Shown one piece after another: positions 1 to 14,086 of a stretch of 64,000 nt of DNA (positions within the stretch are counted from its first letter, which is position 1; the number at the start of each line of letters is the position of its first letter). Source of the stretch: Rhyzopertha dominica. Lineage: Eukaryota > Arthropoda > Insecta > Coleoptera > Bostrichidae. The stretch is taken from the NCBI GenBank assembly GCA_025024175.1, contig QCXZ01000001.1, positions 1,426,001 through 1,490,000 on the forward strand. The letters run 5' to 3'. A program made the translations under genes and the position numbers. The notes under the pieces were generated by a model, which saw only the letters and a program-made list of their open reading frames with translations, did no database searches and was not told the origin of the DNA.

Positions 1-769
1 TGCCGCGCGGCCCGCTCTTCTAATTACAACGGTGAACACCGTTCTTCTTTCCTACTGTAAATTATGCTAAGCAAATGCGGTCTGCCTTACCCACCACCCG
101 TAGTCACTATAGGTTCGTCTAAGAAATGTGCAGCGAATAAGGGTGCACGTAACTGACCGAAGCAATATGTCTGGTACTCCGGTTTACCAACTCTTTATTA
201 CTGACAATATTAATTTTGTTTGGATATATTTTCAGCTTATTGAGTATTGGTATACACGGTTTTTGATTATTATGTATCAGTTTGTCAGTAAATAGGTTAA
301 CAACGCGCGTTTACAACCATTCCAGATTCCAGTTCATTATGAAGACCAATATTTCATGCTGATCAACTCATAATAGTATTAATTCAGGGTAGTAATTAAT
401 ATTAATATCTGTTAAGTATTTTCAGTGGATTTAGATCGATACCTCCTACACACGTATTTATTTGTACACCCATTTCTTTTTACATCCTTAAATTTTTAGT
501 GCTAATAAATATACAGCTATTTCTGTCTGAATAGGGTTCGTTCATGTTATGGTCAAGATATTGTAAGGTAAAACACTCATCATAAAATTAGTACCCCTAG
601 TGAACCACCAATTCCTATACATGGTTACTACTTTCTAGGCATAAGTATGCCGACCTTTCATGCTACAATAATTATATAAGAATTAAGGGCATGATAAGAT
701 TTGTATGGTCCGATTTGTGAATTTAAAAAATATAATAAAAATTGTTAGTTGAACTAGAGCATTCTTCAA
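1..769. other. No gene seen
   Basis: AT-rich after a GC-rich first 60 bp. A small palindrome AACGGTGAACACCGTT is at 28-43. No coding signal supported. Confidence 0.5.
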
Positions 770-880
770 GAATATTTTGAAATGTAATTATCTTTCCAGA
801 TAATATTTGTTATTGATTTTGGTCTACTATTTTTTTATATACCGTATATTTCCAATAAAGATTATTATTATTAATTTCGT
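770..880 (+). mobile_element. Possible LINE 3' terminus
   Basis: CCAATAAAGATTATTATTATTA at 853-874 has the same form as the LINE end at 59844. No coding remnant is seen upstream, so this would be an extreme 5' truncation. It may be chance AT-rich sequence. Confidence 0.3.
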
Positions 881-3748
881 AATAACATATGCAGGCTACA
901 AAGAGATATGTGTGTGGTTAGTGGTATATTTAGTTTTAAATTGCACTAAAAACGTAATGCCGTTGTAAACGTGGACGCTGCAGCGGCTGAGAAAATCTGT
1001 CCTGCAGAGGCCCTAGCAATTTCCTCTCATCTTGTGTAGAACAGATTAAAAGTAAATACGTGTAAATGAAAGAGCGAAGCGCTTAAGAGTTTAAAACCAA
1101 CAGAACGGATGGCACGAAAAGCAATAAATCTGCGGGTGCTTAGACGAAAGACGTGCCAACCCGGGATAGTTCGGTCTGCAAGAAAAATACATCGATGGTG
1201 TGTATCACTGAATTGTAGTTTGGCTGACACAGGGAGGATCGTGGTGGGCGAAGTAATCTGTAGTGCGATTTATCACCGTTGTCTATAAATTTTACAGTAA
1301 CAAAAAGCTCTATTTTGGTATCAATATTTCGCTTACTAGAAATCGAAGTGATACGATGTGCTATGGGTGTTATATACTTCGTCTAAACAATCCACTTTGT
1401 AGCGATGGTTTAAAATTTCAGACTTTGTTTGCTCAGAACATAGTATTTCAAATGTTCTATTATATTTGTCGTAACATTTTTTTTAAATGAATGTCTCCTA
1501 ATCTCTATATTGATTCCAAATTTGCAAACAATTGTTATGGCATCTATGGAACAACCTGGCAATTTAGAACTGGTTGCTCAAAAATTTCAATTTGCTTTGT
1601 ACGCAGTAAAACAACATGAAACTGTTTATATAAACAATTTTGGTTTCAAGCGCTTTGCAAGATTTACAGCTAGGGAGACATTCAGATTATTGTCGACTAA
1701 AATCCTAGTACAGTACCTCCTACGTTGTACTAACATTAAGGGTATGATGTTACAAGTGTCATTAAAACAAATTACTTAAAATGTGTCGAAGGCTAAAAAA
1801 TAGCAAAACCAGTTATATTCCATGCTGTCTGCACTAGACCTAAGCTACACCGATGAGCTATTATAATAGCGAAATAGATCTGTATGTAGTTGGTTGCATT
1901 GCAGACAGCATAGCATAGACATGCCTTTTAGGATAAATGTGTAATTACTTATAAGTGTAATTTCAGAAAAGTTAATATTTTATAACCGTAGATTAATTGA
2001 ACTGTAATGGAGAACCCTAACCACAACAATATAGAAAGTCTAAATACGTATTTGGAAAGCAGAAGTTTAAATAAGACACAATAAAATAGTTTTGTACAAA
2101 TTAAGTATACAGGTATAAGGTTTCCGGTCAATATTGGAAATATCAAGTTTAGTCTCGTTCAGTCAACTGGATAGTTCGTTTCTGCAATGTAGTTTGAAAG
2201 CTTACAGGTGCTTTCTAGTTAGTTTCACCCTTTCATCACGTTTGGCATTTTAAGCAAAAAATACCGCTGACCTTGACAGATACAAAAAGAAGTAAGGTAA
2301 GGTAACTGAACCGCTTTCTTGAGTGATATTTTGCATTCTAGTAAGTGTGTGTTGCGGCGCATCCGCCATTTGTATACCGCAAGGAACTATAAGTATTTCT
2401 ACATATGAAACAGTTTATTTTTTACCGCATTGTTTGATAAATACTGAACAACGAAGAGTCGCTTTCATATTTAAGACACAAAATCGGTAGGTCTACAAAG
2501 GATTCAATAATAAACGTGCAGCATGAACTAAAAAGTGGCACACTGCAAAAGAGCCCCAAAGGAACGCGTAAATTGCATATTATATAGATGTATAAATTAA
2601 TAGCGATTTATGCGTGTATTAATTTTCACCGTTTTTATGCGTTTATGCGCAATTTGATAGCCTGTAAACGAAGCAAGAGTCATAAATGTCTCTACTAATC
2701 TTAAGTAAAAAGCCTATATACCAAAATACGTTTCACGTGTAACCGAGCTGTGGAGCGGGTAAGTAAAGTAATTAAATACACAATTTATTGTGCTGGCGGC
2801 ACAAAGAAGTAAAATGCCGAGATTCTGTAAGCCGTTAAAGGAACAGTGTGGTGTTGGAGCTCCTAATTAACATTATCAAAGTTTGGAAAGTAATTATAAA
2901 ACCATTTCGCTGTTGTAATTATATCGTACGAAATTCGCCCCGTAATTATTTCAATTTAGAGATTTGGTCTTTTTGCGAGCAAATGGCGAAGTTAGGAGCT
3001 CCGGCGAGCTGATAAATAATAGAATTGTAGTCGACCCAAAGGAGCAAGAAAATGACAGCAATTTCATTTGGCACCGAATGAGGAAAAAGCCTGCAAATTA
3101 GATTGTTTGTTTCTGTTTTTCAGGAGTTCTCAAGTTTTATTTTCCTGATTGGGGACGATTACCACATTAATCAAGGCAGGATCTACGACAATTTCGAGAC
3201 CCCAAACGAGCTTATCTCTCAGAATGTGTCCTTGAAACATAATAAGCTCCATGGCTATAAAAATGTATGTAGTAAACAGAAGTGAATCGATAATCAAGTT
3301 TTACGGTTTCGCTGCCTCACACTCGAGTAAATTACCGGGGCCGCTCTCTGTATTCAGACGATATCTAATAAAGCTTCGTCGCTGTACACCGAATACCAAT
3401 ATAATTGGTATTATGAGAAAGGGGTCTCTGTGACATTGGCAGCACGTATACACATAAACAGCTGCGAACTCGGCGTTATACCTCCAAACTCCGAAGGGTT
3501 TCTTGGATTGCAGTTCAAGTTGTTTGTATGCTAGTCTCACTTGACTGCAAATCAAGTTGCGTGAACTCTTTGAAATTAATTTGGATTGTGTGTGTATTTT
3601 AAACAACCGTAGCACTTTACACCTGATACATATAGCGTGACTAGCTTATAAACGACAAACACAAATTATTACTTTAATTGTTGTTAATGCAAAGTTAAAG
3701 CAAAGTAACACAACGAGATGCTATTTGCAATTAGGTAAGTGTATATAT
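881..3748. other. No supportable gene
   Basis: Short ORFs (for example 1510-1779, 3301-3615) have no recognisable motif. GGAGCTCC occurs twice in mirrored context (GGAGCTCCTAA at 2856, TTAGGAGCTCC at 2993) in a less AT-rich patch, 2740-3020, that could be regulatory. Confidence 0.4.
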
Positions 3749-4087
3749 CTACATAAGTAAGCACATAAGTAATTGTGTACAATCAGTTAATTTAGTGCTT
3801 TTTATTACTTTGATTGATTGATTGAACCAGTTACTGGTTACTCTATGTGCAGTTTTGTTTCTGTCTCTAACCGTCTCTCTGCGGCTAAGATGGCTGGTTA
3901 TGTACGTACCTAGATATTTCATTTTGTTTGTTGTTCTCAAAATCCGGTTGCCTATCTTGTATTTTGTGCCCGTTTCTAGGATTGTTCTGCTGGAAGGATC
4001 TCTTATCATGATGTCTCTTTTTACTAATAGTGAAAATTTAACGAAAATGTCAGCTTTTGATGAATGTAGAATAGAAAGAATGACCAA
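3749..4087 (-). pseudogene. Non-LTR reverse transcriptase, thumb-region fragment
   Basis: The open minus-strand stretch contains MKYLGTYITSHLSRRETVRD followed by RNKTAHRV, the conserved YLG(T)xI block that follows the RT catalytic core in many insect non-LTR elements. No YADD-containing part is present nearby. Family not assigned. Confidence 0.5.
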
Positions 4088-4091
4088 GTAG

Positions 4092-5108
4092 AAGCTTTGT
4101 AACAGCCCATTTTTTACAATTATTATTTTAATATTATTGCGATTGCAGCTGCTAGTACCTAAAGCTTTTCAGTCATATTCTTGTTTTGCTAAAAATATAG
4201 ACGCATCATTATTATTATAGCTTGTGTAGGTGTTGCAGCAAGCAGAAACTGTCGCTTTCCATTAACAGGACATAATTTTATACCAGTAAGTCCCGCCGAA
4301 GCATCAAAATGCGTATGCAGTAGTAAAAGAAAACGAGAGATCTAATTCACCGAAAAGCACGCCGATTCCAAAATAACACATTCAGATAAGCAGCGCAATA
4401 AACTGGGTTTATATCATTATTCCGGTAACGATGCTCGCGACGTCGTCGCAAAGTAGACCAAGGCCCGAAACATCTTCCTCCTCTCCGTGGGCGAGCCGCA
4501 CAAAATCCGACCTTGACATAATGGAACAAAGTCCCGTTTCTATGAGGTCCCATAAAACACAAACTTTAATAATGGCGGAATAAATCACACGTGAGCCTAA
4601 CCCGTGTATAACAACTTTGTTAACCTAATGTCGCTTTAAGATGAAACAGAGCAAACGCGATTACTCCCTGCATTTTGTAACGCTCTTTAAAGGGCTTTAT
4701 GTACGCAATCAATTAAAATGCTTGTAATTATAATGGGCCACTTACGGAGGATCGCATCCTCGTCCTCGGGGAAGGCGAAGCGAGACGATGATATTGTTCG
4801 ATAGCGGGGGTGGTTTCCTAGTTAGGGCGAACAAAGGCATGCTACTTCCTGGAAAGAAAGGAGGAATTAGTGTGGATAATACACTGGTAACATACTATAA
4901 TAACGTATTGCATTAATAAGCTTTTATTTTGTATATCTTCTTTTTTACATTGAGGAAAGTAAATATTATGGTTATAGTATGACGTATATTGTAAAAATAC
5001 ATATTTTATCATTCATTTATTTTAAATGTTTTTTTTAAATAGTCATAAGCTGGGGTGCGTAAAGTTAGCCCGACAGTTTGTCGTTTTTCAAAATATTTTT
5101 ATACAAGT
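4092..5108. other. No gene seen
   Basis: AT-rich with TTATTATTATT runs near 4210. A GC-richer patch at 4330-4520 has no coding motif. Confidence 0.4.
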
Positions 5109-5560
5109 GTAAAATGCTAGGCAAATGCTAGCGAATGGTGTCATTTTTATAAGAAATGCTAGGTAAATAAAGTAAAAAAAATATTTAATTTGCCGTACCA
5201 ACTTAATAAAAACTTAACAAAATATTTTGCTCTTTATATAATGCTCACGAAATGCATGCAAATACTGTAGTATATTTTAAAAATGCTATGTAAATAAGGC
5301 TGTACGGATAAATTTAAGTTGCCGGGCCAACTTAACGCCAGCCCGGACCTGGTTATTTTTTTGCAGTTTTTGTCATCCGTCCGTAAATGTTATAGCAAAT
5401 GCTAGAGTTTATTTTTTAAATGCTAAGTAAAAAAGTTGTTGGACCAACTTAAGCAGTCGCTGCCTAAACGCTAGCAAGCGAACACTGGGGTTTGTTTTAA
5501 AAATAAGACGTAAATAAGGCCGTAGGTAGATATAGCTCCATTGACGGTCTATCTTAACGG
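5109..5560 (+). repeat. Degenerate tandem array, about 4 units of 105-130 bp
   Basis: Each unit runs GCAAATGCTAG-like, then TTTTAAAATGCTA(A)GTAAATAAGG-like, then GCCrkrCCAACTTAA. The CCAACTTAA block recurs at 5198, 5327 and 5444, and a decayed ATCTTAA at 5551. Units have diverged a lot, so the array is old. Confidence 0.6.
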
Positions 5561-6914
5561 CAACCCAAAAAAGCCACAAACAATAAATTCTAATTGTTTT
5601 TTGCTGCAACCAAATATACGTATTGCCACAACTGTTTGGTTTCAAATTTGAATCCACCACGGTTATTAGTTTTGCTACTTTGGCATTAAACAAAACGATC
5701 ATTACCACTTTCAAAGGTATACTTTACAATACCAAGGAAAAAACTGACATGATTATCAGTATTATCACTTATAGGAATTGCGGAAAGAATATGCTGTAGC
5801 CGCTGAGGACAGCGCCATACGTCGAAAGAGTTTCCGAAAAGCAGAGCGCCAATTGCGAAAAAAAATTGCATCTGAAAAACATCTATGTAAGTGAGAGAAA
5901 AGTACCCTCACATCAGCCAAAACCAACTGATTAAAACTGGAGTGAGCCGTATTGTCCGTTTTAATAAATTTCATTCCTGCCATATAAAATTGGTACAAGA
6001 GTTGAACCAAACCAATTTTCCGAGAATTGAGTTTCAGAGCTCAACAAGAATATAGAACATTTACCCCTCAAATCCTGCGAAGTGTTTTATTATCATTTAC
6101 CGACAAAATGGGCGTAAGCGAGCTTTTATTTAACTTACTTTTACTTAACCTAGCTTGTTACCTGATTTATCTGTTGATTTTTATTAATACATGTTATCTG
6201 CCAATTTTACATTCCCTACACATCTAAAGAACTTGCTTTGATTTTTAATTTAAACGATATTTGTGTAGTCGTTAGTGCCATTCTCCGGCTTTCTAAAAAC
6301 TTCGATCTTTGGCTTTTTTATGTTTTATATATTACTAATTCTAATTTCTTCTAGACAAGACGATTCGAAATACCTATGGGTATGCTACGTTTGGAGCTTT
6401 TTGTCCAATATCTGAAGTATCTTTAGAGCAATTTCTAAGGCTTTGTGAGCGTAATTCGCACTAAGTTTGTATTTCGATACTACAAGACTACGAAAGACTA
6501 AAAACTTCCATAAGCGTTGATTTATGGCATAGCTAGCAAACAGAATTTTTAGCCCCAAACTCTTAAATAACCAAAGGAGGCTATAAGTGAATAAACTGCT
6601 GCTGTTGCTCAAGAAATGCTGGAGAGAATAATGCAACACATCAGAGAAGCATTTTAGAAGAGCATAATGTATAATACCTCAGGTTAGCTCTATTATAACT
6701 CGTTTTTGCAAAAAAAGTTCCTATTACAATATCTTAAAGCAATTAGTGGCTTGTATAATGTTTGAGAGCAATATGGGTCCTAAAGCAAACTATTGGTGGT
6801 ATAATATACTAACACAGGACTATGAACAAGGGTTGTTCTATTTAAAAAGAATCATAATGGATGTAACCGTTGCTCTGCTCATCAATCAACTCGGCAGAAT
6901 AAAGGTCACTTCCT
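5561..6914. other. No gene seen
   Basis: Overlapping ORFs on both strands at 5686-6010 and 6385-6639 show no family motif, signal peptide or splice context. Confidence 0.4.
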
Positions 6915-7003
6915 GTAGTAAGTAGTTTCCGTAAAGGCAGCTAGGTAATTTTGTCATCACGTTAGTTTATTGCTGATATACGGCATTGACATTTACTTGC
7001 TTC
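6915..7003 (+). repeat. Dispersed SINE-like repeat, copy 1
   Basis: Shares about 90 bp with the minus strand of 32858-32949, including AAGGCAGCTAGGT and TTTGTCATCA, plus a weaker match further on. No coding capacity is evident; RNA-derived or transposon origin is not settled. Confidence 0.55.
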
Positions 7004-8364
7004 TGATGAAAACCAGAGATGGTTTGCTGCCATAAGTATTACTTCAGTTTTGTGAGCACAACAATATTCACACAACCATAGCCAATGGAGATGTGGAGAA
7101 TACGAATAAATCCATTATGAAGAGGATGCAGCTAAGCTTGGCTAACGGCAAGCATTATAAGGCAAAACTACAGCGATTTATTATGGCATAAGGGTAAAAC
7201 CTGCAGTTCAATTGCTTCCTGGTGTAAGATAGGCGGCCATGTTGCCTCTGAGGAAAGTCAAGGATGGTAGGCTGTCATGAGCAATAGTCCTTCATGTCTT
7301 TCCTTCCTTTCCGCGCAAAATTGAGGATCATAGCTTTCACCATGACGCCTTTCCACACTGTTTAATCATCATGCATACTCAGATACACAATACTATAGTA
7401 TATCATTTCTGCTTTAACATTTGCTTGTTCTGTTCACCAATCCATCAGGCAGTAACGCCGATATTCAGTGGTGAGAAACAGCACCAGATGAAGACTGTGT
7501 GAAAATAAGACATAATTCCTTATTCGACGGCAAACGGTTGACATCTAAATAGGCCTTCCATGTCCCGTAAACCGCTGGTCTGCAAGCGCTTCGTGAAGTG
7601 AAGAAACTTAATAAAACCGATAGCACAAAAACTGCTGGTTCGATAATTTGGAGTTCCCTCTCGCTATTAGAACTTTAAAATATAGTGGATAAAATGGAAT
7701 GATTGACGACCGTTTCCAACTAGAATATTTACGACATTACCAATCCGTCATAATGCGCCTTCGCAAAATGCATTACCGAAGGTTATTGCAGGAGCATCGG
7801 CACCGTGACATCGTTCCATCAAGGGCGCGCTGACTGAATTATACCAGGGCATGTCGGAGTTGTAAAGATTCCCCAGTTTCAATTAGACCGTTCTTGAAAC
7901 AATAAATTTTATGCGTTGTAGGCACTATCTGACATCTGCGACGTATGCTGGTCCATTTTACGCGGACGGTCGCCGATGCATCAATTAAGTCAATTGTGGC
8001 ATCGGTGGTTAATTATCAATAACTGGTACAATGCAATTGCACTCTCCGGTGACCATAGCAACGGCCATCCCGCTGAACACGAGACGCATTCATCAGCGTT
8101 CGTGTTATGCATGATTGACGGCCGATATTGTACACCAGGCTGTTGATGAGAAACAACGGAAAATGCGAAAGCAGACGCCACGTGCTTGTTATTCTGTATT
8201 TTAGAATACACGTTAAAGCTAGAAATCAATATTTTTTACACAAGGATATGAATGTATTCACAGAGAAACGCCTTGTTTGCAGGTATTATTAGTTAGCCAT
8301 TTAGCTATGAACTCTGAAGGGAATTCGTGAAGTCAGTTTTAATACAATACACAATTGATTGTCA
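7004..8364. other. No gene seen; possibly old transposon sequence
   Basis: Balanced base composition at 7500-8150, unlike neighbours, but no recognisable protein in six frames. An insertion older than I can identify is possible. Confidence 0.3.
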
Positions 8365-8405
8365 CCGCTGAAGAGGGTCCTTGTGGGACCAAAATGTACG
8401 TTCGG
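8365..8405 (+). mobile_element. Penelope pLTR-like motif, isolated
   Basis: The motif GCTGAAGAGGGTCCTTGTGG, then GACCAAAATGTACG, is of the hairpin-plus-AACGT type typical of Penelope-like terminal repeats (compare GACGTTTCGATTAC at 13972). No RT nearby. Confidence 0.3.
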
Positions 8406-8972
8406 TGTTTAATTAAATAAAACGTGAAGTATTGGTGTTAATTTTTGTATTTTATTAGCTATTTAGCTATTAAATATTTCGTATAGTACCGATAATTTTT
8501 AAATGGTACGATCTACAGACATGTGTCCAGATATTGGTATATAAAACACCTGTATTTTAAATGTACCTAGACTGCCATGAAAATGTCAAATATATGAATG
8601 AATACGAGCGATATGTGAGGCAATTTGAATGATTCATCGGCGTCTAGAGGTTTTGTAAAAGAAGTTTTTACTTACTTTAACCGATATTACGAGCGCATTT
8701 CAAGCCAACCACTTCTAAATGCTAATCACTCAATTAGTGCGGCATAAAGAAAAAAAAGATAATGGTTTGACAGTGTTTGGTTATTGTGCTTGCAGAGGTT
8801 GACATTGTCGGCTAATCCTACGGGATTTTGAATAATTTAAAGACAACACAGCATAAGTTATTTCACATGTAACATGCACTTGCAAGGCAGGATTCGAGGG
8901 TAAATGCATGCACATTACGTCTGCCTTGATGTTTTGCAGTAGGTTATTTATTTAACTCTTGATTTGTTCATT

Positions 8973-9690
8973 TTATATTATTATTATATTGTTATCCTTT
9001 TTTATCTTTGTAGGGAATTTCATTTTATTAGTTAGCCGAATTGTAGGTAGCTCTTGGAGATCTCGGGAAATCACAAACTCATTAGCAGCTTTATATGTAG
9101 CAAACTGTCTGCGAGTCTCCGGAGAAGCAATGTTTGAAAAAATCGGAAGCCAAGGTTGTTGTTGACTTAGTTGTGATAACAAGGCAGCTGCAGAGTACAC
9201 TTGCGCTTAAACCGCTTGTACCAGCAAGGTTATGCAGGATGTTATTTCTAGTCTGTAATCTTTTACTGATGTTTTCTAGAGGTGTCTTTTACGTTAGAGA
9301 TATATCTAGAGTCACTTCAAGGTATTTTGGCGAGGCGTCATGTTTGAAAATTATGTTATTTGACATAACTTGAAGATGTTTTTTCTTTTGATGATTGTTG
9401 AGAAGAAAACAAGTTACTTCTGTCTTCAATGGATCATCTGCATACACAAATTATCTCGATTGAGTTACTGAAAGGTAACTTATGTAAAGGTTGAAAAGAA
9501 GAAGCGACAGAACCGATCCTTGTGGAAGAACGTTATTCAAAATCCTGAATTTGCTACTTTTATTCTCTCCCAGAAACACTGTGAATTGAAATTGGGACAT
9601 CATTAGTTGATAAGCTTCTTTACACATTTCAGAGTATTATATAGTTTGAGGATCCTCAATCTTTCCACACAGTATCATAGACCGCCGATA
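8973..9690 (-). pseudogene. Jockey-superfamily non-LTR reverse transcriptase, relic
   Basis: Reading the minus strand from 9690: AVYDTVWKD (motif A), then VFLGENKSSKFRILNNVLPQ and GSVLSLLLFNLYIS (motif B), FVYADDPLKTE (motif C YADD near 9440), KYLEVTLDISLT and RLQTRNNILHNLAGT (thumb), and the C-terminal LPIFSNIASPETRRQFAT ending near 8980. The order and wording are those of arthropod jockey-like polymerases. Many indels and frame changes. Confidence 0.7.
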
Positions 9691-12600
9691 AGTAGAAATA
9701 ATACCACAAAATCTTACACATACGATATCAATTTCTGTCGATTTATACAAAAGATAGAAATACACAAGTGTTAAAGTGCATATATTTCCTATATAAAATT
9801 GTAACCGCTTAGTCTCACATATTAATATTTTTCAAATTTGTCCAAGAAGTATCCAAATTTACGATCTGCACTTGTTATATTCCATATATATCTCATATTT
9901 GCTGCACATCCAATAATTACTAACCTGCTGGTCAGTTCTCTCTTGTAATACTCGACTGGAAAGGATTAAATCGTTCGAACCCCAAATTAGATTGGACAAA
10001 AACAGTGCCGATGGTGATTTTGAGGAATCAGCCGGTCCCGGTGTAAATGCGTTGCGATAGGTATTTATACGTATTTATGTTTCCCTAGCTGGTAGCCAGC
10101 GATTCGACGGTATCGCGCAATAAATCAAGCCGCTATCATTTCCCAACGCAAATCCTATTAAAATATATGCAACGTATTGGCCTAATCCACCGTGCGAACT
10201 AATTGCTATAAACTAAGCATTTCGACCGTATAATTTAATCGGTTTTTGTCGGATATATCAGATTTTGCAAATATTCGGCCATTAGCAAGTCGTTACGTAG
10301 GCTGATGGCAGCGCACGTTGCGCTAAAATCGCTCAATCAAGTTAACGATAATGTGCGCGCTGAAATTTGAAAAATGAAAACTGCGGATGCGGAAATGACA
10401 CCATGTAACCGTAAAAATAGTTGCTAAAATCATTAAAACTTGACAAATTGTATATTTTATAACAATAAACTGATAAAACTACACTAGCTTCTTGGAGGCT
10501 CTGTCATGTACTACATGCCTGTAAAATGTCTCTTTCATATCATAAGGACAATCATTTGAAGCCACCGATTGGTTGGCTCAAACACACACAGCTTTCTGTG
10601 CTTGTCTACTTTCATTTACTATCCAAATTTTAACCTCCTTATAAACAAAACGCTTCTACTTTTACTTTTGCTTTTGACGGGTTTTACATTGCTTTGTAAC
10701 AAACCCTAATTGCATTGAACGCTGGCTTGACTATCACATCTTATTTTTGTTTTTGTTTTGGCATTCCACACCACAACACATTTATTGTGACATTCGATGT
10801 TACATTAGTTACAATAAGAATATATTTAGTTCTGTTGTAGCTAGCGACCAACTGAGGCCATTCCGAAATTCAGGAGGTCCAAATCAGTAAGTATAAGTAT
10901 ACTAGACCATCTCCACCACGAGTTGAGTAGTTTTAGTGGTATTTGATTTCAGGTTATATTCCTGCCAGTTGCGTGCCCAGAAATTTTTGGCTAAACTAAC
11001 TGAACTAAACTAAACTAAACATTTGACGTTTAAAATTTTAGTTATTCGTTCTGAAGTAAAAAACTAAGGCAAAAATTGCTAATTTTAACGAGTCTTGCCT
11101 GTGGAAGAGGGGCAGTTGTAACCCGTTTTGAATATACCGTACGCTAAAGAACAATTCTAAGCGCAATCTTGCAGCTAAAGCTTTCATCTACTCCGTCCTT
11201 ATTATGCCATGTATTATTTCTCGAATAACGTTCAGCTAACAGATTAGTATTGAACCGGCCATCGTCCCTGTAGTTGTCACCAACTCGCAACTGCGTGGAA
11301 GACGACGAAATGCTTCTGGAGTAAGAGAACTGATGGGATACAAGAAAATGTACTCATCTTATGAGGGAAAGCGCGCTCGAATTCATTAACTAAGTGGTTA
11401 GTTAAGTTATGCGATTTCCAGGTTTAGTAAACTTAGTTGTTAAAATTTTGCGTAAGGTGCTTCCCCATGGTAAGCTCTAATTTATTGGATTTAATTTGCC
11501 TAAACGGTACAAACGACCTTAGTCTGGTTCCCCTATCGATCACACGCTGAATAACGAGCGTTAGAGAGAATTCGACAGAATAAATTTGTTCANTTAAAGA
11601 AAAGGACTAAGGAAATATCTGGATTTCCTCAAAGCTCTAAATTTATAACAATTAAAAATACATTGCAGATTTTCGTAAAATATATTTGTTTTGGAGTAGC
11701 ACGATCTTTATATGAGGAGATATAGGCGCACAATTCACTACATAGTTATAAAAAAATATACTGGTATTTATGAGAACAATGACTTTTGCCAGTTGCATCT
11801 TATCTACTATCATGAAATGATTATTTGAAATGTGTTACATGTTACATGTGTTTCCCTTACAACAGATTAGAATACACTTGAAAAAAACAGTATAAATAAT
11901 TTCCTTATTGTTAATTAGGAATTTTGCGTGATTGTTTCTTTATAATAATTAAAATATAATAAAAATTTTATTAAGGCACCGATGCGGTTCTCAGATATGC
12001 ATGATAGTTTATTTATGTACATTCCCTTAGCCAAGTATGTACCTACTTCCACTAGGGGTCTGTATAAATACAGCTGGGCTTCTACCGTTAAATTGCCTGT
12101 AGGTAAGAATGCACCCTAAAACGAAAGATCAGACTTGACCAGTCAAAAGATGTCATCTGTTAATGCTTCCTTCAATTGACAATTAATCAATCAAATCCTG
12201 CAGGACGATGTTAGAACATAAATGCCACGAATTTGCCTTATTATTCTCTCGTAACTTAATATGTTATAAGAGATACGCATACGACCACTTGGATATTTTG
12301 AAGTATTTTTAATCAATTCGAGTAACATCTCTTAATTATTATTTGGGGAAAGCTGGATCAAAAATAACTGGTGGGAACAGTAACAAAATGTTAAATATAA
12401 TTATAAATAGGCAAACAAAATCTGTTCTGGTAGAAAGAATGAAGTACAACTGATCAGTTTTTGTCACTATATGGTTTTTTGACATTTTGAGATGAAAAAA
12501 TCTTTCAGTTTTCTACCGTCCACATATATCAAAAGGAGGTCACTTGAGCACCTTCTCTATAATGCTATGTCAAAGAAAACATAAGGTTTAGAACCAGAAT

Positions 12601-13495
12601 TAGTCTGAAGTCTTTATAATGGCAGATTTCTTGCGTTTCTTACCAATCTGTAACATTCGAATGTTCCATGTATTGAACAATCCTTTTGTATCAGAGATTA
12701 TTCATCTCGTAATGTAAGCAAAACATAATCAAATTTCACGGGCATTTACTACCATGCAGAAATCGAGCACGAACCTGATAAAAACGACTGCGATTTTTAA
12801 GATGCGGGCTGAGCAGCGCTGGTCGCCGTACAGCGCGCATTCAACAATGAAGTGAAAAAGAAGAATGTAAACCTCGTCCAAAATAAATGCGGTGCGCTTG
12901 TTGAATAGGTCTTTGAGGAACGCGAGACACCTGAAATATATTAAGTGTGTCGTTTCTTACCGTACGCCCTATGAAACACTGAAATGTACTCTTATACGGC
13001 AGTCAAGCTCGCCAAAAAGTAACATCTGGCGTACGTGCATGTGCATTTTACGNGGTACCCAAACAATAAGATATTTNTTATTTTACTCGAGTCGTAAATT
13101 CTGGCGACCGTAAAAAAATAGAAATGTNTTTAGTTTGTACGTTTTACTTGGAAGAGGTATACGCTTTATGCACCTGTCGATTGTAGGTGGTTTACAAATA
13201 CAAGTGTCTGCATCGTTTTTGATAGAAAGTTTGCAATTTCTGGAACATCTGCTCTATACTTTGTTCCCCAATGGCTCTGGAAGCACTACAGTAGGTTAGT
13301 GAAACGACCTGTTTTTTTTTAATTTAAAAGTACAATAAAGAGAACTAATTATTAAGTACAAACAAGAGAAACAAAAATAATAAATCACACATTCGAGTGG
13401 GTTGTCAAGTTACTACCAGAAATTGAAGGCAAATGAAAAAGAAAATAAGCTAAACAACATTATGCAATGAAGAGAATTAATACATAGGTACATAT
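9691..13495. other. Long stretch without a recognised gene
   Basis: AT-rich. A less AT-rich patch at 10000-10380 (many CG and palindromic CGCGC/GCGCACG motifs) could be conserved non-coding DNA. 12800-12890 has a faint mariner N-terminus-like VAVQRAFNNE frame. Nothing else. Confidence 0.35.
10997..11020 (+). repeat. (CTAAA)n-type short tandem repeat
   Basis: CTAACTGAACTAAACTAAAC followed by another partial unit; no transposon tail context. Confidence 0.55.
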
Positions 13496-13908
13496 CTAAT
13501 CACTATCAGAGTCACTGTCACTACTATCTTGTAAGTTAATAATTAGAGGTTCCACTTCACTGAGATTATCAACAAACACTTCATGCTCTATATATTTGTT
13601 CTCTACTTTAATCACAATCTTCGGGTGTTATCTTGCTGAATTCTTCTTCGGATATCATCCTTGCGTCATCCAATTTGAACGTGACATTTCTTGCACGTTC
13701 TGTTTTACTGTGGCCCAAATTAACTCGATGGGATTCAAATCCGGATGGTAGGGTGGTAAGCGTAAAACGGTATGTCCATGACTTCGTAACAAGTTGTCAA
13801 ACTTGTAAGTTACATGGCGCTTTTTGCTATTTTTAATAGTTTCGTACAGTTTTGGTTTCAAACTGTTTGTATCGATACGGGGGTGAATGCTTTCAGCGTC
13901 CATAATAT

Positions 13909-14086
13909 AATAAGATAATATTTTGTCGGATAGATCGCTGTCTCTTGAAAACACTGACAAAAAATTAATAGTCTGACGTTTCGATTACACCTGTAATCTT
14001 TGTCAAAGACGAAGAACCTCAAAATTTGCCTGACACAAGTTCAAACAAAATTTTGAAAGTAAATAAACAAATCATCAAGGATGCGA
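13909..14086 (+). repeat. Left inverted repeat of the Penelope-like element
   Basis: Equal in length (178 bp) and nearly identical to the reverse complement of 15121-15298. It contains GACGTTTCGATTACACCTGT, the kind of conserved motif seen in Penelope pLTR regions. Confidence 0.85.

Noticed and set aside
12797..12890. Frame reading VAVQRAFNNE, like a mariner N-terminus
   Set aside because: Only about ten residues fit and the following residues and frames do not continue convincingly; kept as a hint only.
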